From an uncultured Candidatus Melainabacteria bacterium (GTDB taxonomy: Bacteria; Cyanobacteriota; Vampirovibrionia; Gastranaerophilales; Gastranaerophilaceae), in contig CAMOQI010000060.1 in the NCBI GenBank assembly GCA_946622835.1, forward strand, positions 1 through 6,320: a stretch of 6,320 nucleotides of DNA, read 5' to 3'. Below are positions 1 to 6,240 of this stretch, piece by piece. Below the pieces are notes generated by a model. That model searched no databases, was not told the origin of the DNA, and was given only the letters and a program-made list of their open reading frames with translations. The stretch's first letter is position 1. Every line of letters begins with the position of its first letter. Both the position numbers and the translations under genes were made by a program.

Positions 1-407
1 GTATAAAAATCAAATTTATATTCTTTTAATGATCTTTCATCTTCCAATTTAGCATATCTATAGCCGTTTTTTGCTAACAAATCAGTCAATTCATTTCTTT
101 CGACATCATATTTTTCATTTGAAACAACATAAATATTGGTATCTTCATTAGCAGGATACAATTTTACAAAATAACTGCAATTTGTATCGGAATATATATA
201 TGTATTATTAACATTCTCCAGCGGTTTAAACTTATCACTACCTCTATATGAATTAATAGCATCATCTATTTGTGCGGTAAGTTCTCTGATATTAACATTT
301 TTTACCTGATAACCATAAAAATTCTTCATGATTTCTGCTGAAATGGCATCAGAGCTTGTCAACGTAATCAGCAACACTAAAATTAATAATTTAAATAATC
401 TTTTCAT
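1..407 (-). CDS. Secreted protein of unknown function, 3' end outside window (partial)
   Basis: An open reading frame begins with ATG at 407 and runs without a stop to the left edge, giving 135 complete codons. Residues 1-24 form a typical Sec signal peptide: MKR, then a hydrophobic core (LFKLLILVLLITL), then a likely signal peptidase I site after AISA. No Cys sits at the cleavage point, so it is not an obvious lipoprotein; the product is expected in the periplasm or beyond. The mature part is polar and rich in Asn, Tyr, Lys and Asp, with one Cys in the motif SDTNCSYF and alternating segments that look like an alpha/beta fold. I do not recognise a family and assign no function. The start is supported by a strong ribosome binding site (GGAAGG) seven bases upstream. 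The gene lies 29 bp behind the AI-2E-family gene on the same strand, so the two are probably one transcript. The codon pattern resembles its neighbours, with no sign of decay. Confidence 0.82.
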   Translation of the reverse strand, partial: MKRLFKLLILVLLITLTSSDAISAEIMKNFYGYQVKNVNIRELTAQIDDAINSYRGSDKFKPLENVNNTYIYSDTNCSYFVKLYPANEDTNIYVVSNEKYDVERNELTDLLAKNGYRYAKLEDERSLKEYKFDFY

Positions 408-414
408 TCCATTA

Positions 415-420
415 CCTTCC
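415..420 (-). promoter_or_regulatory. Ribosome binding site of the left-edge secreted protein
   Basis: On the minus strand GGAAGG stands seven bases before the ATG at 407. Another ATG on the minus strand (412-410) is nearer, but it opens a frame that stops after two codons. The site therefore fixes the start at 407. No promoter is needed here if the gene is read through from the AI-2E-family gene 29 bp upstream. Confidence 0.7.
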
Positions 421-436
421 TTCTTTATTATCCAAG

Positions 437-1405
437 CTATTCATCCATGCTTTTTAAATATAATTCTTCAATCAAAACACAGACATCTGCCGCTATTGCC
501 GGAGCAAAAATTGCACCGACTACACCAAAGTATTTTGCACACACAAATAAAAATATGTAAATAACTATTGGGTGAAGATCCATAAATTTACCGAATACAT
601 ATGGTTTTACGAAATTATTTTCCGCAAATTGTGCAAATACAAAAATTAGTGCTGTTAATATAACCACAGTCCAACCTAATTTATATGTTACAGCTAAACA
701 AACAACCAAAGCTATTGCCGGACCAACAATCGGAACAATATCCAAAACGGCAGATATACATCCTAATATAACTGCAGAATCAACTTTCAATAACATAAGG
801 CCGACACACACAATCAAGCCTACACTCGCTGAGGCAATAAATTGACCTGAAACAAAGCGACTTAGTTTTTCCTCTGAAATAAGATATATTTCCTTCACTC
901 TGGCTCTTGAATTGCTTGGAAAAAATCTTAACATAGCAGTCAAAATTTTATCCCTGTCCACAATTAAAAAGTATGTGAAAATTAATGCTACGAATAAGTA
1001 TAATCCGCCTTTAGAAATACTCGTCAGCGAAGCAATCAGACCGCCTGAATTTGCAAACTCCTGAACAACAGGTGAGTTCATAACAAAATCTTTTATTTTA
1101 TCAACATATTGAGGATACTGAGCAGCAAGATGCGCAAGTTCTTGACCGCCTATAAATATAATCGGCAAAAACATCAATAAAAGACCCCCGATAAATCCTC
1201 CAAATACAATAAGTGCCGCAGTATTTCTGCCGCATTTTTTTTCTAATTTATCAACCAGCGGGTTTAGAGCACATGCTACAACATAGGTGGCAAACATCAA
1301 CAATGCAATGTCCGTTATTGTAAACAAGCATACAATGTAAATAATTATCCCCAATATAAATATCATATTTTGAGAATTAGTAATCTTTTTCATCATATTT
1401 TCCAT
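437..1405 (-). CDS. AI-2E family transporter (PerM/UPF0118-type permease)
   Basis: This 322-residue multi-pass inner-membrane protein has the layout of the AI-2E transporter family (PF01594), whose members are usually about 330-380 residues, so it is complete but compact. Hydrophobic segments lie at about 14-45, 63-87, 134-149, 188-206, 211-240, 245-260 and 278-312. A soluble stretch at about 88-133 falls after the first helices, as in the family. Family-typical stretches are FVSGQFIASASVGLIVCVGL (184-203), DIVPIVGPAIALVV (222-235) and NNFVKPYVFGKFMDLHPIVI (263-282), followed by FGVVGAIFAPAIAAD. Characterised relatives have been linked to autoinducer-2 export or to sodium/proton antiport; which substrate applies here cannot be read from sequence. 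GGAGAA five bases before the ATG supports the start, though Met4 and Met5 are possible alternatives. A secreted protein follows 29 bp downstream, and the asmA-like gene diverges upstream. Confidence 0.93.
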   Translation of the reverse strand: MENMMKKITNSQNMIFILGIIIYIVCLFTITDIALLMFATYVVACALNPLVDKLEKKCGRNTAALIVFGGFIGGLLLMFLPIIFIGGQELAHLAAQYPQYVDKIKDFVMNSPVVQEFANSGGLIASLTSISKGGLYLFVALIFTYFLIVDRDKILTAMLRFFPSNSRARVKEIYLISEEKLSRFVSGQFIASASVGLIVCVGLMLLKVDSAVILGCISAVLDIVPIVGPAIALVVCLAVTYKLGWTVVILTALIFVFAQFAENNFVKPYVFGKFMDLHPIVIYIFLFVCAKYFGVVGAIFAPAIAADVCVLIEELYLKSMDE

Positions 1406-1410
1406 ATAAA

Positions 1411-1440
1411 TTCTCCTATCTATCCATTTACATTATAACA
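1411..1440 (-). promoter_or_regulatory. Extended -10 promoter and RBS for the AI-2E-family gene
   Basis: On the minus strand a perfect TATAAT (1437-1432) is preceded by TG plus one base (1440-1438), forming an extended -10 element. No good -35 hexamer appears 16-18 bp upstream, which is common when an extended -10 is present. Transcription would begin near 1425, leaving a leader of about 20 bases. That leader carries the ribosome binding site GGAGAA (1416-1411), five bases before the ATG. This is a prediction from sequence match only. Confidence 0.55.
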
Positions 1441-1464
1441 ACAAAAAAAATTAATAAATCTTTT

Positions 1465-1495
1465 TATAATTCTATTTGTGTAATAATATATTAAC
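1465..1495 (+). promoter_or_regulatory. Possible -10 element and SD-less leader of the asmA-like gene
   Basis: A TATAAT hexamer at 1465-1470 could serve as the -10 element for the plus-strand gene, with transcription starting near 1477 and a leader of about 19 bases. No recognisable -35 box stands at the usual distance. The leader is almost pure A/T and lacks any Shine-Dalgarno-like purine run. A second AT-rich stretch (TAATAATAT, 1481-1489) could act as a -10 and would put the transcript start almost on the ATG, making the message leaderless. The sequence does not decide between these options. Confidence 0.35.
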
Positions 1496-4084
1496 ATGAA
1501 AAAGATTTTTAAAATAATATTTTTAATTTTGTTATCATCATTATGTGCTCTTTATCTGGGCGTTGTATTTTTGTTACCGAAAGTAATAAACAATAATGTA
1601 ATCATAAACAAATTGGAATCATTGATTTTATACAAAACAGGCTTGGAAACAAGTATTGAAGGATTAGACTTAAAAATATCACCCCGATTAAATTTTGTAT
1701 TAAATGTTGTAGGTGCAAATTCAAAATATAATAATCTTTTGGTTTTTGATATTAAAAACTTTTCTTTGGATTATAAATTATTAGAAAATCGAATGACATC
1801 AATCCAGGCAAATGAAATATATCTTGACCAAAACGTATTAAAACAACTTAAAAACAAGCCGCAAAAAAAGAGTAAAAATAAATTTGAACTTAGTAAATGT
1901 CCTGAAATTCACATTAAGAAAATCATTTTTAAATCAGATAAAGCAAATATATCAGCAAATGACATTGATGCGCGAGAAGGTATTATCCGATTAAAAGCCG
2001 ACATACAATCTCCGCTTTTAAAAGAAACACTAAAATTAGGTTATTCCGGATTTTTACAAATTATAGAAAACAATCTTAATGCTAACCAATTTGAAATAAA
2101 ATTAGGAAATTCACAATTATATATAAACGAATATTTAATAGATAACAATAAGACTTTTAATTTTACATTAAAAGGAGAAAAGCTTCCGGTTTCTGAAATT
2201 ATGCCCATATTATTACACTTTCAAAAATCGCAAGATCCGACTAAAAAATTTATTGAAAATTTCAAAAATTATAAAGGAACGGTCAATGTAAATTTAAAAT
2301 TTAATAAAGAGGGGATTTGGGGAACATGTATTGCAAATAATCTTGGGGCAAATGCGGTTTGGTTTGATATTCCCGTGTTTTTTAAAGAGGCTGTTTTCAA
2401 TTTCAGAGGGCAAAAAATTGATTCGGTTGCACAAGGTATATTAGGAAAAGAAAAAGTTATACATACTCTTAATATGACAGATTTATTAACCCCTCAAAGA
2501 GAAGCTATAGGAACAATGAAAACAACTCTTACTAAAAAATTTGATTACGTTCCGAATCTTACGGTTTTAAATTCTGTTAATACACGCTTGGTTTATAAAA
2601 TAAAAGACCGAAAACCTGATGTCTACTACTACATTGATATCCCCCCAAACAGTGATTTGATTTACAATTCTTTCTATTTAGGATTAAGAGATTTTCAAAG
2701 AAAGATATATGGCAACACTTTTAAAAACAATAATGACCTGTCTTTAAGAGAATATAAATATTTTTATTTGGATTCAGAAAAAGAAAATATTGTCATTTCC
2801 GGAGATGGTTTATTTTTAAGAAATGTAGATAAAACTAACCCTGATAAATTCATTCCTCAATATGTAACCTGTCATACAAACGGATATGCTCCTATTCATG
2901 TCTTGGGCTCATTCGGAGAAAAAGTAAACGGTGGTGAATTTAAGGGTAATTTAAAGTATGATTTTAAGAATAATCAAGTGCTTGGAACTTTTGATATAGT
3001 AAATGCAAAACACAAAGCCTTCCACATTGAAAAAGCACATGTCGCATCAAAAAACGGAGTGTTTAACGTAACTTCAAACGGCTTGTTTAAAGGCGAAAGA
3101 TATTTAGCGGAGTTAAATTTAAAAAATAATATCTTGGGAGAAACATTAATCTATGATATGAAACTGTTTTTAGACAAGCTTATATTTGAAACAACTCATG
3201 ATGTAAATAAACCCCGTAAAGCAATAAACCCTGAAGACATTACCAAAAAAGTCCGCCAAAGTGATATTAATATTAATAATTGGGAAATTGCAATAAACGA
3301 GATTCGAAGAGGAGCTTTTATCCTGAATAATGTAAAACTCATAGGCAGTCTTAAAAATCACATATTTAATTTTAAGATGAATGATTTGAATTTTGCAGAC
3401 GGAATAATATCCGCAAAAGGGATTTATAATTTTGCTAAGAATACTTCTCAAATGACATTTGAAGCAAAAAATATAAATTCAAATAAAGTCGCAGATATGA
3501 CACTCAACCTTAAAAATCAAATAGAAGGTATTGCTAATGCCAAAGTTGATCTTGACGGTAAAGATATGTTTAGGCTTTTAGATGCTCATTGCGCGTTTGA
3601 GGTAAAAGAAGGATTTTTACCAAAACTCGGTGATAAAGAATTTATGATAAAAAATTCAAAATACAAATTATCACAAATAACAAACATTGATTTAACACAA
3701 AAAGATCTTATGAAAGACGATATAAAAGGTTCATTTGACGTTCATAATACGGAAATAAAAAATATAAAACTGACAACTTGGCATGAATTGTCCGCGGTAT
3801 TATTAGAGGGCAGCTACGAAATGGAAAAACAGTATGCGGATTTGCAATTGTTTTGGCACTATAGCAAAGAAGCTCCAAAAGGAATTAGGATATTCGGTAT
3901 TCCGCTTCGCTTAATTTTGAAAGTAGTATTCAGACCGGAAAAAACCAAAGAATTATATAAGTATGAACTGTCACAAATCCCTAAAATCCGTGCCGATGAC
4001 AAAAATTCAAATTATTACAGAATCCAACTGAGCGGAGATATTAACAACGGGAAAATAGACTTGAAACTAAAAGAAATCAAATAA
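1496..4084 (+). CDS. AsmA-like inner-membrane-anchored protein, putative lipid-transfer bridge
   Basis: The product has 862 residues. Residues 4-28 form a single hydrophobic anchor after MKK, so the bulk of the protein should lie in the periplasm. The region after it matches the N-terminus of AsmA-family proteins: helix, then TGLETSIEGLDLKISPRLNF (48-67), the segment around LLVFDIKNFSLDYKLL (81-96), and the strand at 103-112. A Lys-rich linker follows at about 119-131. The remainder is a long series of short alternating beta strands, as expected of the elongated beta-groove in AsmA/YhdP/TamB-type proteins. Near the C-terminus, IEGIANAKVDLDGKD (676-690) and the final stretch YYRIQLSGDINNGKIDLKLK resemble AsmA C-terminal repeats. 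Relatives move phospholipids between inner and outer membrane; the role here is inferred from fold. ATG 1496 is the only sensible start: the frame has a stop just upstream (1481-1483), and this start includes the anchor. It overlaps the converging SGNH gene by 8 bp. No frameshift was seen. Confidence 0.8.
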   Translation: MKKIFKIIFLILLSSLCALYLGVVFLLPKVINNNVIINKLESLILYKTGLETSIEGLDLKISPRLNFVLNVVGANSKYNNLLVFDIKNFSLDYKLLENRMTSIQANEIYLDQNVLKQLKNKPQKKSKNKFELSKCPEIHIKKIIFKSDKANISANDIDAREGIIRLKADIQSPLLKETLKLGYSGFLQIIENNLNANQFEIKLGNSQLYINEYLIDNNKTFNFTLKGEKLPVSEIMPILLHFQKSQDPTKKFIENFKNYKGTVNVNLKFNKEGIWGTCIANNLGANAVWFDIPVFFKEAVFNFRGQKIDSVAQGILGKEKVIHTLNMTDLLTPQREAIGTMKTTLTKKFDYVPNLTVLNSVNTRLVYKIKDRKPDVYYYIDIPPNSDLIYNSFYLGLRDFQRKIYGNTFKNNNDLSLREYKYFYLDSEKENIVISGDGLFLRNVDKTNPDKFIPQYVTCHTNGYAPIHVLGSFGEKVNGGEFKGNLKYDFKNNQVLGTFDIVNAKHKAFHIEKAHVASKNGVFNVTSNGLFKGERYLAELNLKNNILGETLIYDMKLFLDKLIFETTHDVNKPRKAINPEDITKKVRQSDININNWEIAINEIRRGAFILNNVKLIGSLKNHIFNFKMNDLNFADGIISAKGIYNFAKNTSQMTFEAKNINSNKVADMTLNLKNQIEGIANAKVDLDGKDMFRLLDAHCAFEVKEGFLPKLGDKEFMIKNSKYKLSQITNIDLTQKDLMKDDIKGSFDVHNTEIKNIKLTTWHELSAVLLEGSYEMEKQYADLQLFWHYSKEAPKGIRIFGIPLRLILKVVFRPEKTKELYKYELSQIPKIRADDKNSNYYRIQLSGDINNGKIDLKLKEIK

Positions 4085-4691
4085 CATTTAAAAATAATTG
4101 AGCCAATTTTTCGGCGATAATTTTATGTGAAATTTCATCATAATGTAATCCGTCAATCTCAGAAGGTTTGACAAACACGTTTACATCAAAAAATTTGCAA
4201 TTGTGAATATTCGAAAGTTTTTTATATATTTCCCCAACTTTTGTCGACTTGTCAATACTTGTCTTATCAAATCTATCTGCAAAGTAACCTTTTAAAATAT
4301 TGTCACTTAATATAACAGGCGGAATGATAATTATTTCCCCGGTTTTTGATTGCGCTAATGTTATTAAATTTTCTAAGCCTTTTTCAATCGTCTCAAAGCT
4401 TATATCATATTGGGACATTAAATCATTTGTCCCAATCCAAAGTATCAAATAATCTATGGCTTCCGGCATTTTTATAAACTTTGGAAAATGTTTTGAAGCG
4501 CAGAACAAAAAACCGTTTGGGTTGTCTGCAAAACCGGTTCTGTCACACATTCCTTCATTTATAATTTCGTATTCTTCCCCTAAAATTTTTTGCAAAACCG
4601 ATGTCCATCGGGTATTTTCATCAAAGCGGGAAGCATCTTTTGGGTTGAATCCAAAAGTATTTGAATCTCCATAACATATAATCTTTTTCAT
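4077..4691 (-). CDS. SGNH/GDSL-family hydrolase (esterase/lipase-like)
   Basis: This 204-residue protein carries all four SGNH blocks. Block I is YGDSNTFG with nucleophile Ser10 (GDS at 8-10). Block II is the NEGMCDRTG stretch with Gly47. Block III is GTND at 87-90 with Asn89. Block V is DGLH at 180-183, giving catalytic Asp180 and His183. The spacing and length fit the small SGNH hydrolases related to arylesterases and thioesterase I/TesA, which cleave ester bonds in lipids, acylated sugars or other small molecules; the natural substrate cannot be told. There is no signal peptide (it begins MKKIICYGDS), so a cytoplasmic location is likely, unlike the secreted lipases of this fold. The start is supported by an AAAAGG-type ribosome binding site about nine bases upstream and its own promoter. 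The TGA stop lies inside the last codons of the convergent asmA-like gene. The catalytic set is intact, so the enzyme should be active. Confidence 0.92.
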   Translation of the reverse strand: MKKIICYGDSNTFGFNPKDASRFDENTRWTSVLQKILGEEYEIINEGMCDRTGFADNPNGFLFCASKHFPKFIKMPEAIDYLILWIGTNDLMSQYDISFETIEKGLENLITLAQSKTGEIIIIPPVILSDNILKGYFADRFDKTSIDKSTKVGEIYKKLSNIHNCKFFDVNVFVKPSEIDGLHYDEISHKIIAEKLAQLFLNVI

Positions 4692-4700
4692 TCCGGTATT

Positions 4701-4740
4701 CCTTTTTTGATAATTATATCAAATTTATTTTTACTGTAAC
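4701..4740 (-). promoter_or_regulatory. Sigma70-type promoter of the SGNH hydrolase gene
   Basis: On the minus strand a perfect TATAAT -10 box (4718-4713) lies 16 bp downstream of GTTACA (4740-4735), which matches the TTGACA consensus at four of six positions. Transcription should start near 4706, leaving a very short leader of about 15 bases whose A-run plus GG (4708-4701) is the ribosome binding site. This suggests the hydrolase is transcribed on its own rather than only by read-through from the tolC-like gene. Confidence 0.6.
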
Positions 4741-4789
4741 CATTAATATAAACGAGAGCCATTTCAAAAACGGACTTATGAAGAGCATA

Positions 4790-4813
4790 CAAAATTTTTC
4801 TTTCAAAATTTTG
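4790..4813 (+). repeat. AT-rich inverted repeat, 9-bp arms with 6-base loop
   Basis: CAAAATTTT and AAAATTTTG are perfect inverted copies separated by TCTTTC, so either strand could fold a hairpin. Because CAAAATTTTG is itself palindromic, the same stretch also reads as a near direct repeat. A looser pair, GAGCCA (4756-4761) and TGGCTC (4812-4817), surrounds it. It lies about 45 bases past the stop of the tolC-like gene and about 70 bases before the -35 of the hydrolase gene. It could aid termination of the efflux transcript, but no T-run follows it, and in such AT-rich sequence chance is a serious alternative. Confidence 0.4.
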
Positions 4814-4823
4814 GCTCAGACAG

Positions 4824-4849
4824 AAAAATATCACAACAAAGCTTTGATA
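4824..4849 (-). terminator. Weak candidate terminator after the tolC-like gene
   Basis: Read on the minus strand, TATCA (4849-4845) and TGATA (4833-4829) can pair across an 11-base loop, and five T residues (4828-4824) follow at once. It begins nine bases past the tolC-like stop codon, which is the right place for an intrinsic terminator. The stem has only five pairs and one G-C, so it would be weak. The neighbouring hairpin at 4790-4813 may contribute, or termination may rely on Rho. Confidence 0.25.
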
Positions 4850-4857
4850 AATTTGAC

Positions 4858-6240
4858 TTATAGTTCTGATGGGGAGATGTTTATTATCAAATCTTCAGAA
4901 AATTTTATGGGAAGTCCGATTTCTCTTTCTAAATTTGCAAATGATAAGTTATAATTTAAGATGGCATTATAAAAATCCAATCTCGCGTTGAGATATGTGT
5001 TTTCACCGTCTTTTAACTCAATTGCATCACCAACTCCGGCTTTATATCTTCCGGTAACCTGTCTATATTGTTCTTTAGCCTGATCCAATGCCAATTTTGC
5101 AATAATTATAGACTCCTTATCCGTTTGCAAATCTAAATAAGCCTTCTTAACATTAAAATATACCGCATTTTTAATACTTTCATATTGGGCCAAACTCTTT
5201 TCATATCCGGATTTTGCCTCGTCAATCTGTTTTTTTGTCCGCAAAATATTAAGAGCATTATAATTCAACCCGACACCTATTTGTGATGATCTTAGGTTAT
5301 AATCATTCCCTATACCATATGAAAAGCTGCCAAAAGCCCCCACATTCGGAGTGAATTCTCTTCTGGCCGCACGCAAATTCATTTTTGCGGCTTTAGCACT
5401 CTTTTGCGCCGAAATTAATTCCGGGCGAGCATCCATAGCCATCTTTATTGCATTTTCGGAGGTAATATCAAATGTATTTAAATTTAATTCATCAGACAAT
5501 TCATAGTTTGTATATTCCGGCAAACCCATTATCTTTGACAATTCCGCCCGAGCTACTTCTAAAATATTTTTTGCTTTGACAAGATTTAACTTAGCTTTAC
5601 CTAAATTATAATCCGCAGTTACCACATCTAATTTTGCTTTTTTACCGAGTTTATAAAAACTCCAAGCTTGATTTAATTGAAGTTGATAATCTTTGACTGT
5701 ATCTTCATATACCTGAATTTGAGCTTGTGCAAATAAAATATTAAAGTAAGCATACTTTATATTATAAATTATATTGTTTATATTTTCTTTAGTATCTTCC
5801 TTGCTTGCCAGATACAAATTTTTTGCCATATCCGCGCCTGCTTTGGTTTTTCCAAAATCAAACAGCAGCATATCCGCAGAAACAGTTGGAACATAGCCCA
5901 TAGTCGTATACATACTTCTATATCCATATGGGAAATTTTTGGTATGTGAATAGGTATTACCGGATCTGGAAAGCTGTACACCGGCACTTATTGTCGGAAA
6001 ATAATTTGCCCAGGCTTGTCCGATTTTTGATTTGTATACCTGTTCATTATGAAACGATGCCCTTATATCCGGATTATTCGCAATTGCAACATTTAAGCAA
6101 TCTTCCAATGAAAATACAGAATGCACCTCATTTGTATAAGTAATATTTTGCTGCGTATTTTTATTATCCTCAATTGCAAAAACGGCTCCCGTTGATAGCG
6201 CAATTATACATATCAGAGTTATTATTTTTTTATATTTCAT
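4858..6240 (-). CDS. TolC-family outer-membrane efflux protein
   Basis: This 460-residue protein is the outer-membrane channel of a tripartite efflux or type I export system. Residues 1-22 are a Sec signal peptide (MKYKKIITLICIIALSTGAVFA) with no lipobox Cys, so it resembles E. coli TolC rather than lipidated OprM. Two outer-membrane-efflux repeats (PF02321) follow. In the first are FSLEDCLNVAIANNPDIRAS (43-62), the strand region at 80-92, and LLFDFGKTKAGADM (125-138). In the second are ENAIKMAMDARPELISAQKS (262-281), then a second strand pair, NILRTKKQIDEAKSGYEKSL (331-350) and YKAGVGDAIELKDGENTYLN (399-418), ending in LEREIGLP. The long Lys/Ala-rich helices between them would form the periplasmic tunnel. 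I chose the ATG at 6240 because it opens directly on the signal peptide; a TTG 39 bases upstream would add 13 residues inside the preceding gene. The length is normal for the family. It follows, and overlaps, a probable RND permease gene. Confidence 0.95.
   Translation of the reverse strand: MKYKKIITLICIIALSTGAVFAIEDNKNTQQNITYTNEVHSVFSLEDCLNVAIANNPDIRASFHNEQVYKSKIGQAWANYFPTISAGVQLSRSGNTYSHTKNFPYGYRSMYTTMGYVPTVSADMLLFDFGKTKAGADMAKNLYLASKEDTKENINNIIYNIKYAYFNILFAQAQIQVYEDTVKDYQLQLNQAWSFYKLGKKAKLDVVTADYNLGKAKLNLVKAKNILEVARAELSKIMGLPEYTNYELSDELNLNTFDITSENAIKMAMDARPELISAQKSAKAAKMNLRAARREFTPNVGAFGSFSYGIGNDYNLRSSQIGVGLNYNALNILRTKKQIDEAKSGYEKSLAQYESIKNAVYFNVKKAYLDLQTDKESIIIAKLALDQAKEQYRQVTGRYKAGVGDAIELKDGENTYLNARLDFYNAILNYNLSFANLEREIGLPIKFSEDLIINISPSEL

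Noticed and set aside
328..564. Plus-strand open frame across the junction of the two left-hand genes
   Set aside because: It is antisense to the start of the secreted protein and the end of the AI-2E-family gene, both supported by family motifs, a signal peptide or ribosome binding sites.
3170..3451. Minus-strand open frame inside the asmA-like gene
   Set aside because: It lies wholly antisense to a long continuous coding region and its product has no domain character.
4128..4137. Perfect palindrome TGAAATTTCA
   Set aside because: It lies inside the hydrolase coding sequence, is AT-rich and short, and has no second copy nearby; chance explains it.
4456..4674. Plus-strand open frame opposite the SGNH hydrolase
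   Set aside because: It is a shadow of the hydrolase, whose catalytic blocks I-III are encoded on the other strand here.
4778..4954. A 58-codon plus-strand frame starting in the intergenic gap and running antisense into the end of the tolC-like gene
   Set aside because: It has no convincing ribosome binding site, more than half of it is antisense to a clear gene, and the product shows no recognisable features. A frame this short is expected by chance.
5778..6143. Two short frames (minus 5778-5987, plus 5928-6143) within the tolC-like gene
   Set aside because: Both lie out of frame or antisense within a clear efflux-protein gene and have no independent support.
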